64,000 nt of DNA from JAGQYH01 sp041393015. GTDB taxonomy: Bacteria; Bacteroidota; Bacteroidia; Chitinophagales; JADIYW01. Both the position numbers and the translations under genes were made by a program. Shown piece after piece: positions 26,127 to 36,000 of the stretch (its first letter is position 1; the number at the start of each line of letters is the position of its first letter). The notes beneath the pieces are model-generated. The model worked only from the letters and a program-made list of their open reading frames with translations, did no database searches and was not told the origin of the DNA. The stretch covers positions 522,575 through 586,574 of the forward strand of contig JAWKKV010000002.1 in NCBI GenBank assembly GCA_041393015.1. Direction: 5' to 3'.

Positions 26127-26969
26127 TTATATGATTTCTATCAAAAGCTGAGTATCTAATGTAGAGGAAGCGCTTCCTCGAATGCCTCCTGAAACCGGCA
26201 TGGTGTTTTCAAAATGATCACTGGAGACAATTGGGAAATGGGTATTGCCAGTTAAAATTCCATGACTGGGATCCAACCCTATCCAACCAGCTCCCGGTAA
26301 AAACACTTCTATCCAAGCATGTAATTCATATGCAGGTTCTTCCATTTTGAAGTAATAATATCCACTAACAAAACGAGTGGCAAATCCTTGGTGTCGTAAC
26401 AAATTGATTTGCATCCATGATAAATCGCGACACGATCCTCTTTTTAATTCAAATGTTTCATTCGGCAGCAATGGAGCACCAAATTCTCTATACTCGACCA
26501 AAAAGTCTTGATGTAATTGTTTGGTAAGGTTGGTTAGGTATTGTATCGTATTGGAATTGGATGACTTTTGTATAGTGCCACCATAATCCAACAAGTCCTT
26601 TGATACGGGTTGCGTAGCGAGTGTTGTCGCCAATAACTTTTTCTGAGATTTATCATATTCAAATGGGAATTGATTATAATTTTGAGGGTGTAAAATGAAG
26701 GCAAATGGATTAAATGATGTAGTTTGAATAACCGTTTCAGCAGTAATCACTAGATTTTGAGTCATCCCATCAAACCAACAAAAATCAATTAAGTTATTCT
26801 CTTCATCTCTAATCACTCTATGTCCTGTAGGTTGTGGAGAAATTGTTAAGACGAAATGCTCTATATCGGCATAAGCTGTTTTTCTGGGACGAAATCTCAA
26901 ATAATGTGGTTCAAGAAACACTTCTGAATCAAACGAATATTCTGTATGATGGGTAATTATAATCTTCAT
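26127..26969 (-). CDS. Transglutaminase family protein with bacterial N-terminal region
   Basis: A 280-residue protein. The N-terminal part (MKIIITHHTEYSFDSEVFLE, then HYLRFRPRK) is the bacterial transglutaminase-like N-terminal domain. The papain-like core has Cys180 in KRGSCRDLSWMQ, His217 in ELHAWIEVFLPG and Asp233 in GLDPSHG, so the triad is complete. No signal peptide is visible, suggesting a cytoplasmic location. Family members include proteases and cross-linking enzymes, mostly uncharacterised. It is divergent from the ECF sigma gene across a 418-bp gap. Confidence 0.87.
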   Translation of the reverse strand: MKIIITHHTEYSFDSEVFLEPHYLRFRPRKTAYADIEHFVLTISPQPTGHRVIRDEENNLIDFCWFDGMTQNLVITAETVIQTTSFNPFAFILHPQNYNQFPFEYDKSQKKLLATTLATQPVSKDLLDYGGTIQKSSNSNTIQYLTNLTKQLHQDFLVEYREFGAPLLPNETFELKRGSCRDLSWMQINLLRHQGFATRFVSGYYYFKMEEPAYELHAWIEVFLPGAGWIGLDPSHGILTGNTHFPIVSSDHFENTMPVSGGIRGSASSTLDTQLLIEII

Positions 26970-27387
26970 TGGTTGAGTTTTATGTTTCCATTGATGTCAA
27001 ATGTGAATACTTCGTTGATACCTAAATATTCAAAATTGGAATTTAGCAAGCTTATGTTCTGTTAAGATGGCTAATAACATCACCCGACCTTAACTACTTT
27101 CTAAAATTACATTTTATAACTGCTTATTTGCCTTTTTACTTCCATAATGAAAATTAATCACAAGCTTAAGGTATAACTTTAGAGCCTAAAGGTATAAAAC
27201 ACTACTGCTAGCTATCAATAATATTTTTATATAACTAATTATATTTCAAACATTTACATTAAAACCAAGACTAATATTGCTGTTTAACTCATCTAAACTT
27301 TTACTGCATTCATCGAAACATCTAGGATAACATATGGCTTGGTCGAAATTCTTAGTAAGCTCCTAGTTTTAGCGATAATATTACATC
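26970..27387. other. 418-bp divergent intergenic region, nothing clear seen
   Basis: This stretch lies between the divergently oriented transglutaminase and ECF sigma genes and must hold at least two promoters. I find no supportable small gene, strong hairpin or tandem repeat in it. Confidence 0.4.
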
Positions 27388-27918
27388 ATGCAGCAGCAAC
27401 CACTTATAGTTAGATTTCAAAATATAGACACAAAAGCATTTGAAGAACTGTACAAAATGTATGCTAAGAGTATGCATGGCGTTATTTTCAAAATTATCAA
27501 GGACGAATCAGTTACCGAAGAGGTTTTGCAAGATGTGTTCTTAAAAGCTTGGAAAAAATCTCACACTTATCATCCTAAAAAGGGAAGATTATTTACTTGG
27601 TTAATCAATATTGCAAGAAACGCAGCTATTGACAAATTACGCTCTAAAGGATTTAAAAAATCTAAATTAAACGTTGACGCTGCTACTTTGCTGGATAACT
27701 TTCATTCCCACGAAAACTTAGATTCAAAAGTAAATTCAATTGGTTTACAGACCTTTGTTAACCAATTGGAGCACAAATACAAGAATTTGATTGATCTGCT
27801 TTATTTTAAAGGTTATACGCATAAAGAAGCTGCTGAAGAGATGCAATTACCTATCGGAACCATAAAGACCAATAACAGAAAAGGCATCTTTGCCTTGAGG
27901 AAACTATTAGCAGTATAG
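27388..27918 (+). CDS. ECF-type RNA polymerase sigma factor
   Basis: A 176-residue sigma-70 family protein. Region 2 is visible as FEELYKMYAKSMHGVIFKI and VTEEVLQDVFLKAWKKSHTY, with the DNA-melting segment GRLFTWLINIARNAAIDKLRS. Region 4 is LIDLLYFKGYTHKEAAEEMQLPIGTIKTNNRKG with a helix-turn-helix. It directs transcription of an unknown regulon. ECF factors of this subgroup usually sit next to an anti-sigma gene, but here the next gene is mscL and no anti-sigma-like membrane protein is present nearby. Confidence 0.9.
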   Translation: MQQQPLIVRFQNIDTKAFEELYKMYAKSMHGVIFKIIKDESVTEEVLQDVFLKAWKKSHTYHPKKGRLFTWLINIARNAAIDKLRSKGFKKSKLNVDAATLLDNFHSHENLDSKVNSIGLQTFVNQLEHKYKNLIDLLYFKGYTHKEAAEEMQLPIGTIKTNNRKGIFALRKLLAV

Positions 27919-28000
27919 CCATCAACAAACTTCCTTTTGCACATTCCATTCCTAAACAATATTAATAGCTTTGATTCTTTTTTAGATTAAAGTATAGATC

Positions 28001-28441
28001 ATGAAGCTAATTCAAGAATTTAAAGAATTTGCCATAAAAGGCAATATGATTGATATTGCCATTGGAGTTATTATCGGCGCTGCTTTTAACAAGGTAGTTG
28101 ATGTATTGGTGAAACAAATTTTCTTACCGCCTCTCTCCTTGCTAACCAATGGTATCAATTTAGAAAACAAACGTATAATCTTGCGAAAAGCAGTAGAAAC
28201 TAATGGAGTTGTAAAACCTGAAGAGATAGCTATTGGTTATGGTAAATTGATTGAAGCCAGTGTTGATTTCCTAATTATTGGATTTACAGTTTTCTTGGTC
28301 ATTAAATTTTTCAATCGTTTAAGATCTAAAGGCCATGATCCTAAAGACGTTACCGTCAAAACTCCCAAAGACATTGAGTTATTGAATAAAATTAGTGAGT
28401 TGATTGAAAAGCAAAATGAGATCTTAGAGAAGAAAATGTAA
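28001..28441 (+). CDS. mscL: Large-conductance mechanosensitive channel MscL
   Basis: A 146-residue inner-membrane channel that opens under high membrane tension after osmotic downshock. The N-terminal amphipathic helix (KLIQEFKEFAIKGNMIDIAIG) leads into the pore-lining TM1 GVIIGAAFNKVVDVLVKQI. A periplasmic loop of about 45 residues and TM2 (VDFLIIGFTVFLVIKFFNRL) follow, and the protein ends in a helical cytoplasmic bundle (LLNKISELIEKQNEIL). It follows the ECF sigma gene by 82 bp in the same direction and could be in its transcript. Confidence 0.93.
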   Translation: MKLIQEFKEFAIKGNMIDIAIGVIIGAAFNKVVDVLVKQIFLPPLSLLTNGINLENKRIILRKAVETNGVVKPEEIAIGYGKLIEASVDFLIIGFTVFLVIKFFNRLRSKGHDPKDVTVKTPKDIELLNKISELIEKQNEILEKKM

Positions 28442-28517
28442 GGAATATCTTTACTGTTTCAGGCATCACTCAATTAGTCAACTTATAACCCACCACTGAT
28501 TTTTATACCAAATCATA

Positions 28518-28540
28518 CCTGTCTGCCGAAAAAGGCAGGG
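28518..28540. repeat. Short dispersed palindrome of the CCTGTCTGCCG...GGCAGG type
   Basis: The sequence CCTGTCTGCCGAAAAAGGCA continuing to GGG folds into a hairpin with CTGCC and GGCAG arms. Related pieces occur at 23673-23688 and 58833-58851. Such CCTGCCTG-type palindromes are common dispersed repeats in Bacteroidota. Confidence 0.5.
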
Positions 28541-28639
28541 ATTTGGAAAAATCATCCACTCTAAGAAGGGGAATTTAGCCTTTGTTTTATTTTCTCTAAA
28601 GTCAGTAAATTTTAATGCTATAGCTATAATCTGGAGAAA

Positions 28640-28674
28640 TTATAAAAAGCCCTGAGAAGAAAACTCCTCAGGGC
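28640..28674 (-). terminator. Rho-independent terminator of the DUF4331/TPR operon
   Basis: On the minus strand GCCCTGAG and CTCAGGGC (plus-strand 28667-28674 and 28649-28656) form a perfect 8-bp stem with a 10-nt loop, followed by TTTTTATAATTT. It lies about 150 bp past the TPR gene stop. Confidence 0.75.
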
Positions 28675-28825
28675 ATGCTAACAAAAACTCAACCACGAAT
28701 TTTTATCTTTAATTAGGCTTCGTCTTCAATAAACTATAACACAAATGAACTAGTTTGGTTTGCTACGAAGTCATTTTATAACATTTAATTAGCTTATTTA
28801 TGGTTTTAATGAGCTGTTTACTCTT

Positions 28826-30127
28826 TTATAGTTTTTCAATATCAACTTTCTTATTGGGTCCTAGTTCATACAAGCTTGCCATTAATTCCTTTTTTAAAGT
28901 CGGCAGTTTATTTTCTAATCCATTGGCTTTATAAATTTCAGCCATTTGGTATAAGACAGCTGGCTCAAAAGTTTTACCTTCTACATGTTGATTAATAATC
29001 TCTAAAGCTTTCTTTTCATTGCCATCTTGATAGTTAGCCCAAGCTAAAAGTGCATAAGAATGTGCTGTCGCTCTATTGTCAATTTCCTTATTCGCCAATG
29101 CAATTGCTTGATGAATACTGTTTGGATTTTCGGCATACAATTCAACATTATAGCTATTATACATATCGCCATACGCTTCTGAATTAGCACTCAAGATGGA
29201 GAAATACTCATTTAAATATTTTTTCTTTCCTTCAAAATCATTATTGTATTCTGCCAAGTCAGCTTTGAATAAATAAAGATCAGGGGCATTATTTCTTGTT
29301 ATTAATTGATCGATAATTCTATTGGCTTCCTCCGTATTTTTCTCATGTGAAAAAACTATCCAAGCAATTCCTTTCAATGCATAATTGTAATTGGGATTAA
29401 TGGCCAATGCTTTTAAATAATGATCATAAGAATCTTTAATTCTGCCCGCATGACCGTAAAAATCAGCCAAGTTGGTATACGACCAAAGCATTAGATGTTC
29501 GTTTTTAGCTTCTTCGGCTTTCAACTTTGCGCTTTCCATGTAAAAAATAGCTTTGTTTAAGTTGCCTTTATGATCTTCCCATTTAGATAAACGAATCAAG
29601 TAATCAAAATCATTGAAGCTTTTCATCGCATATAAATATTGCTCTGCTTCTTTTTCATTGCCTAATTCTAAATAAACATCAAACAACATCTTTTCAGTTA
29701 TATGAAGCTTATCTCCTATTGCCTCAGCCTTTTTCAATAATGCCAAGGCTTCTTTAAATCGATGTTGAGAAATATAGTTTCTACTTAGAGCTTGTAGATA
29801 TCCGGGAGAAGTATAATTAACACGCTCATTCGCTTCTAACAAATAAGCTTCTGTTTGTTTTAAGTTTTCAATTTTTCCGGTGTATTCAAAAATGGTTGAA
29901 TGCGCCAATGCCAATGGGCCAAAGTAAGATACTTGATTAGGAGCTGCCTCTAATTTCTCTTGCCAAAAGGTTTTTTCCTTTTCCGCTAAAGCAAGCGTAT
30001 TGTTTTCTTTTATCGTTATATAGCTTTCATAATCTTCAACATTGGTGATTTGAGATTTTTCTTGCTGGCAACTAAATAAAGTGAAAGTTACCACTGCTAT
30101 TGTTAAAATATGATACTTAAATTTCAT
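28826..30127 (-). CDS. Tetratricopeptide-repeat lipoprotein
   Basis: A 433-residue lipoprotein: the signal ends in TLFSCQQEKS with the lipidated Cys at 20. The rest is helical repeats of TPR type, seen as EAYLLEANERVNYTSPGYLQAL, RFKEALALLKKAEAIGD, NLNKAIFYMESAKLKAEE and DSYDHYLKALAINPNYNYAL among others. It likely serves as a binding scaffold in the periplasm. It is the last gene of the minus-strand group with the two DUF4331 proteins, 77 bp downstream of the second. Context suggests a shared role with them, which is itself unknown. Confidence 0.8.
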   Translation of the reverse strand: MKFKYHILTIAVVTFTLFSCQQEKSQITNVEDYESYITIKENNTLALAEKEKTFWQEKLEAAPNQVSYFGPLALAHSTIFEYTGKIENLKQTEAYLLEANERVNYTSPGYLQALSRNYISQHRFKEALALLKKAEAIGDKLHITEKMLFDVYLELGNEKEAEQYLYAMKSFNDFDYLIRLSKWEDHKGNLNKAIFYMESAKLKAEEAKNEHLMLWSYTNLADFYGHAGRIKDSYDHYLKALAINPNYNYALKGIAWIVFSHEKNTEEANRIIDQLITRNNAPDLYLFKADLAEYNNDFEGKKKYLNEYFSILSANSEAYGDMYNSYNVELYAENPNSIHQAIALANKEIDNRATAHSYALLAWANYQDGNEKKALEIINQHVEGKTFEPAVLYQMAEIYKANGLENKLPTLKKELMASLYELGPNKKVDIEKL

Positions 30128-30204
30128 AGTTCTTTTTTTGTAGTTGAGTGAGTTAAAAATTCAGCACACGAAATAAGCCGTGTGCTGAAATCAATTCATC
30201 TATT

Positions 30205-30741
30205 TTACCATGGGGAAGCCAAGTAAGGGAAAGTCGATAAAAATACTTTATCATTTGCACTTACATTGTCGGAAGTTAATTGTGGATTTGATGTTCCGGC
30301 AGGACCACCAAAAATTAGCAAAAGTTCAACGTCTATAACATCATCTGCCAATGCTCTACCTGTTAGTATTTCTGTACCGTTAAAAAAGGTAGTAATACCA
30401 GAGGTTTTTACATTTAACACATCAGTAGCTAATAAACCGGTTAGTGTTGCAGCATCTTGACCTAATGCATTGGTTGTGTAACCAGGATTTAAGGCCAACA
30501 ACTTCGTTTGAAAAGCTGATTGATAAGCACTATTTTGATCTTTAGGTGCTGTTCTGTTAAAGTTATCTTTGCTGCCGGCATTAACAAAAACAGTGTTGAT
30601 TGCCGGTCTTGCCATTTGATCTTTTTGTGAAAAAGTTCCACTAAAATCTGGCTCATTAGTCATGTCATCGTCATCGCAGCTTACAAAAAATGTTGCTGTC
30701 AAAAAGACAAGAAATACGTATTTTAAGTTTGATATTTTCAT
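30205..30741 (-). CDS. DUF4331 family lipoprotein, C-terminal half
   Basis: A 178-residue lipoprotein (lipobox FFVSC, Cys22, followed by an Asp run). The body matches the C-terminal part of DUF4331 proteins: PAINTVFVNAGSKDNFNRTAP, a loop region, then GRALADDVIDVELLLIFGG, which is the typical GRxLxDDVIDxEL landmark. The usual N-terminal half, with the metal-site-like DHxDAP motif, is missing here and is instead encoded as a separate protein 34 bp upstream. Both halves carry their own export signals, so this is a genuine split, not a frameshift. Confidence 0.8.
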   Translation of the reverse strand: MKISNLKYVFLVFLTATFFVSCDDDDMTNEPDFSGTFSQKDQMARPAINTVFVNAGSKDNFNRTAPKDQNSAYQSAFQTKLLALNPGYTTNALGQDAATLTGLLATDVLNVKTSGITTFFNGTEILTGRALADDVIDVELLLIFGGPAGTSNPQLTSDNVSANDKVFLSTFPYLASPW

Positions 30742-30775
30742 GATTATATTTTTTATTTTGATTGAATAATTGTGA

Positions 30776-31426
30776 TTACTTAGACTTAGTTTCTACCCAA
30801 GTATTCAAGGTTCCAGTTCCACCTAACATTGATTTAGGAACTTCCACAACCACTGACATAACGTTAGTGCCTGCAAAGGTATCGTCACCCGGATTGTTAA
30901 ATGCGGTTGTATCGCCAGCAATAATTTTGGAATATTGACCAAAATCAAAAAAGAAAGGATCATCTCTTGGCCCAGCAAAATATTTCATTCCACCACTTGT
31001 AGCGGTTATAGCACTACTTCCAGTGGTTATATCTACACTTGCTGGAGATGCACTAGTTTTAATGGTACTTGTTAATCCTGGTGTTCCGGGATCAACTGGT
31101 CCAAAGAAATACATTTTACCATTTCTTGGAATCGCTTGAATCACTAAATCTTCAATATTGTCGCCATCATTGTCAATATTGAATTCAATTAATACGTTCT
31201 CATCAAATCTTGCTTCTGATGTAGCCGCCGGACTGATTAATCCTTGAACATTAGCAACAAATACTAAATTATCAGTATCCGCTCCTCTAAAAGCATAGAA
31301 ATCCGTAATATCTGATGTTCCACCTTGTACTGCAGGTGCGTCAATATGGTCGGCCGCTATTAATGCGCCACCCATTAGCAATATGCCCATTATCCAAAAC
31401 AGGCTTCTTGATTTTTTAATTTTCAT
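30776..31426 (-). CDS. DUF4331 family exported protein, N-terminal half
   Basis: A 216-residue exported protein with a signal peptide (RSLFWIMGILLMGGALIAADH). The mature N-terminus HIDAPAV, then TDITDFYAFRG, is the hallmark of DUF4331. The middle strands (NVLIEFNIDNDGDNIEDLVIQAIP), KYFAGPRDDPFFFDF and VEVPKSMLGG complete the first half of the family. The sequence ends with WVETKSK where a single-chain homologue would continue into the part made by the next gene. Function unknown. It is first in the three-gene minus-strand group with the DUF4331 C-terminal half and the TPR lipoprotein. Confidence 0.82.
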   Translation of the reverse strand: MKIKKSRSLFWIMGILLMGGALIAADHIDAPAVQGGTSDITDFYAFRGADTDNLVFVANVQGLISPAATSEARFDENVLIEFNIDNDGDNIEDLVIQAIPRNGKMYFFGPVDPGTPGLTSTIKTSASPASVDITTGSSAITATSGGMKYFAGPRDDPFFFDFGQYSKIIAGDTTAFNNPGDDTFAGTNVMSVVVEVPKSMLGGTGTLNTWVETKSK

Positions 31427-31683
31427 AATTAATGTTTTAATTGATTAAATTTTTATTACACCCTTACCTACGAAGTTTTTGAAAGAGCGGTTTTTTTTAA
31501 TCCAATAAAAATGAAAACGAGATAAATGTATCAGCTAATCATTAGCTATACGGAGAGATTGAGAATAAATAGGAAAACTAAAAAATATTCTACAAGTAGA
31601 TATATTGACTCAATACACCTAAAATCAAGACTTCTAACATCTAGCTTAAATTAAGAAGATTGGTTTGAAAACTTATATATAAA

Positions 31684-33000
31684 TTATAAGTATGCAGCAA
31701 TTGCATTCCCAGATAATCTATTAATATTGATTTCGATTGCCTTTAAAGAAAATTGCAATTGAATTAAAGATAACTCTGTATTGAGTAGATTTAACTGAGT
31801 AGTTCTAAAATCAAAACCATTGATAGCTCCTTGTTTCAATTGTTCTGAAGTAGTGTTGTAAACTTTTTTCATCGCTTCAATATTATTGTTGGCCAAAGCA
31901 ATTCTAGAACTTACTGAAAGATATTGATAATATAGATCCAACACATTGGCATCAATATTTTGGTTGACTTGCGCTTTAGACAATGATGCGCTTTCAATAT
32001 CAATTTTAGAATTTTCAATGATTCTAGTTGTTTCACCTCCATTGTATAAATTGAAGTTTATATTTACTCCAAAGAGTGGCCCAATATTTCTGCTCGACTC
32101 AACGAAACCTACTTCTGAAAATGAATGAGTGTATTGCGCGCCTCCAAACAAATCAATTCTAGGATAACGATCTGCTTTTGCTAAACGCAATGTTGTTTCT
32201 GAAATCAACTCTAACAAACGCTGTTGTTGTAATTGCTTATTGTTGTTTTTTATGGCATTCAAAAGCGAATCTTTCTTCGGTAAAGGTTGAATTGAAAATT
32301 TTTGGTCAGAAAAATCATATGATTGTTCTAAATCATTATTTAACAACCTATTTAACTCTATTTCTAATGATTTAATGGTATTTATCTGTCCGATTAGTCT
32401 TATGCTGTCGGTTTGATAATCCACTAATGACTGTCCGTAGTCAATGGCTCTACCACCGCCTACATCTTTTCTCTTTTTCTCAATTCCTAATCTGAAAGCC
32501 GATATGTCTAAAGATTGCTGAAAATTGGCTAATAATTGCTTTTCATATAACAATTGATAATAAGCCATAGTAACATCAGCAACGGTTTGTTCAATATAGA
32601 ATTTCACATCTACATCACTCAATTGCTCTAAATAGCCCAATTGCTCTTTTCTTGCTTGTACTCTAAACCCATCAAAAGCGGTCCAGTTTAACAAAACAGA
32701 TGCATTGATATTGGTGTTGTTAGCAAAATTACCTGATCGTTCAACACCATCCGCAAATTTCTGCTTTGTGCTATTAAATGAAGTAGTAACACCACTTGAA
32801 AGATCTATCGTTGGTAATTTGCCCGCATTGCCATTGGTGTTATTGTTAGTAGCAATAGTGGCATCGTTCTTTAGAATTTTAATTTCATAATTATTCTCTA
32901 TAGCGGTATTAATTAATTCCTCCAGCGTTTGTGCTGACATGGGAGTAATACAACCTACCAAAAATATGGCTACTAATATTCTATTGAAAATCTGCTTCAT
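31684..33000 (-). CDS. TolC family outer-membrane efflux protein
   Basis: A 438-residue outer-membrane channel subunit with a signal peptide ending in PMSAQ. The family pattern is visible as LEELINTAIENNYEIKILKNDATIA near the N-terminus, INASVLLNWTAFDGFRVQARKEQL for the first beta-hairpin, and the repeat of this layout after about residue 230 (LRLAKADRYPRIDLFGGAQYTHS, then NINFNLYNGGETTRIIEN). It forms the exit duct for the RND pump. Its start overlaps the pump gene by 20 bp, and it is the last gene of the marR-adaptor-pump-TolC operon. Confidence 0.92.
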   Translation of the reverse strand: MKQIFNRILVAIFLVGCITPMSAQTLEELINTAIENNYEIKILKNDATIATNNNTNGNAGKLPTIDLSSGVTTSFNSTKQKFADGVERSGNFANNTNINASVLLNWTAFDGFRVQARKEQLGYLEQLSDVDVKFYIEQTVADVTMAYYQLLYEKQLLANFQQSLDISAFRLGIEKKRKDVGGGRAIDYGQSLVDYQTDSIRLIGQINTIKSLEIELNRLLNNDLEQSYDFSDQKFSIQPLPKKDSLLNAIKNNNKQLQQQRLLELISETTLRLAKADRYPRIDLFGGAQYTHSFSEVGFVESSRNIGPLFGVNINFNLYNGGETTRIIENSKIDIESASLSKAQVNQNIDANVLDLYYQYLSVSSRIALANNNIEAMKKVYNTTSEQLKQGAINGFDFRTTQLNLLNTELSLIQLQFSLKAIEININRLSGNAIAAYL

Positions 33001-36000
33001 CTACTATTTTGTTCTCTTTACTGGCGATATAAGTATATAGTGCCGGAATTATATATAAGGTTAAAATCAATGCCAATATTAACCCTCCGATAATGGTTAA
33101 ACCCATTGGTACTCTACTCGTAGAAGAATCTCCCAAAGCTAAAGCAATTGGAAGTGCTCCTAAAACAGTAGATAAACTGGTCATTAAAATAGGTCTAAAT
33201 CTTTGGGAGGCGGCTTCATAAGCAGCTTCTTTTAAGTTCATTCCCGAATCTCTTTTTTGATTGGCAAATTCTACAATTAGAATACCGTTTTTGGTAACAA
33301 TACCAATCAGAACAATCATACCAATCTGACTAAATATATTGAGCGTTTGACCGAATGCCCATAGAGTAACCACTGCACCGGCTAATGCTAGCGGTACGGT
33401 TAACATGATGATAAATGGATCTCGGAAACTTTCAAATTGTGCTGCGAGCGTTAGATATACAAGGATTAAGGCGAAAATAAATATGGTTGTTGTACTTTTT
33501 GAACTTTCGGCATATTCAGAAGCACTACCCGCCAACTCTGTTTTAAATGATTCAGGTAATAACTCTTTAGCGATTTTCTGCATTTCTTCAATCCCCTCTC
33601 CCATTGAAAAACCCGGTGCTGGCGAAGCTTGAACAGTTGCCGAAATATATCTATTGTATCGTAGTAAGGATGGTGGACGACTTTGATAGTCTATTTCTAC
33701 GAGGTTATCCAGCGTAACCATCTCATTTTTGTTGTTTCTAACGGTTATATTATTTAAGTCTAATGGTTTACTCTTTTTATCCTTTATGGCTTCTGTGATA
33801 ACATAGTATTGCTTACCATCTTGAATATAGTAACCTAATCTTTCCTCACTTAAAAAAGTCTGCAAGGTTTCAGCAATATCAGATACGCTAACACCCATTA
33901 AAGAAGATTTACTTCTATTTATCGTTACAGTAATTTCTGGTTTGTTAAAAACCAAATCCACATCAGAAGCAGCAAATTTTTCACTGGTTTGAACCCTTTC
34001 CATGAAAGTAGGGAGAATATCTTTTAACTTTTCTAGATCGGGCGCTTGAAGCACCATTTGAATGGGTAATCCGCCACCACCATTGTTTCCGCTAATAGTA
34101 GGTTCTTGAATGACAAATGATTTGGCAAAAGTTAATTGTCTTAATTTCTGATTGATTTCATTGGCCAATTGATCTTGAGATTTTTTACGCTCACTAGGTT
34201 GCTTCAATGGCATAAAAATAAAAGATGAGTTTACGGAAGTTGAAGCTCTAAAAGTTGGAGACGTAACGCCTAATAAAAAGGCCTTTTCAGGAACGGTATC
34301 CAATAGCTGCATCAACTTGTATTGATAATTGTCCATTGCTTCAAATGAAGTGCCTTCCGGTGCTGTAGAAACAATCCGCAAACGGCTTTTATCTTCCATA
34401 GGTGCTAGTTCTGATTCTAACATAGAACCTACCCAAAATATAACGCCTAACATCAAAAGAAAAATTGGAAATGCTAACCATCTATGGCGCATAAATCCCT
34501 TTAATGAATTAGAATATTTTTCAATGAGTTTATTGACAATATTACCAGCAAAGCGCTCTAAGAAGTTTTCTTTCTTACTTTTCTTAAGCATTCTAGAACT
34601 CATCATTGGTGTTAGAGAAAGCGTTATAAATGTAGATATAACAATAGCTCCCACAACAACCATGGCAAACTCTCTAAACAACTGCCCCGTTAAACCAGGC
34701 ATAAAAAAGATAGGTAAAAACACACAAACCAATGAAATTGAGGTGGCAATTACAGCAAAGAATACTTCCCTTGCTCCTTCAAATGCTGCTTTCATAGGAT
34801 GCATGCCTGTCTCAATCTTGGCATATATATTCTCCATTACTACAATGGCATCATCTACTACCAATCCTGTCGCTAAAACCAAACCTAATAAAGACAAAAT
34901 ATTAATGGAGTAACCGGCGGCATACAATACAGCAAAACTACCAATGAGCGCAATTGGAATTAAAATTATCGGTATTAAAGTGGTTCTCCAATTTCTTAGA
35001 AAGAAGAAAATAACCAATAATACTAAGAAAAATGCCAATAATATGGTTGATTTAACCTCGCTAATCGCTTTACGAATTGTAATTGTTCTATCTAATGCCA
35101 CATCTAAAACAATGTCTGGTGGCAAATCTTGTTTCATAATTTCAAGCCGACGAAAAGCTTCATCTACAATTTCAATATAATTAGAACCCGGTTGCGGTTG
35201 TAAAGCAATTCCCACCATTGGAATAACGCCATTACCACGAAGTAAGGTACGCTCAGCTTCTGCTCCAATTCGAGCGCTACCAACATCTTTCAACTTGATT
35301 AAAGTATTGTTACTGGTTCCGATAATTAAATCTTCAAATTCTTCCGGGGTAGATAAACGACCAATGGTACGAACGGTTAATTCGGTTTCTCTTCCTTCAA
35401 TTATACCAGATGGAAGCTCTATATTTTGTGCAGCTAAAGCACTTTTAATATCAATAGGTGTAATATTTAAATTTGCCATTTTAGTTGGATCTAACTCCAA
35501 CCTCATTGCATATTTTTTCTCCCCCCAAATACGAATGCTACTTACACCAGGAATAGTTTGTAACCGTTCTTTAAAAATATCATTCCCAATTTGGGTAAGT
35601 TCTAACAAACCTCTTTTATCACTTTGTACGGTAATGGACAAAATAGTTTCAGCATTGGCATCCGCTTTATTTACTGTTGGCGGATCCGCATCAGGCGGTA
35701 AATTTCTAGTAGCTCTAGATACTTTATCTCGAATATCATTAGCCGCATCATTTAAATCAATTTCAGGTAAAAACTCAGCTGTAATTGTACTTCTACCGTC
35801 AGTACTGATGGAACTCAAAATTTTTATCCCTTCAACACTATTAATCTGTTCTTCTAAAGGTTCTGTAATTTGCGACTCAATAATATCTGCGTTGGCACCA
35901 CTGTAATTGGTTTGTACCGTTACTACCGGCGGATCGACACTTGGATATTCACGAACACCCAATGACGTGTAACCCAATACACCCAGCAAAACAATAACAA

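Larger units (their letters stand above)
28442..28825. other. 384-bp convergent intergenic region
   Basis: This gap lies between the ends of mscL (plus) and the TPR lipoprotein gene (minus). Besides the short palindromic repeat at 28518-28540 and the terminator at 28640-28674 I see no gene. Confidence 0.5.

Noticed and set aside
35295..35906. Plus-strand open frame of 203 residues inside the RND pump gene
   Set aside because: It is antisense to a strongly conserved pump gene with complete motifs; no independent coding evidence.
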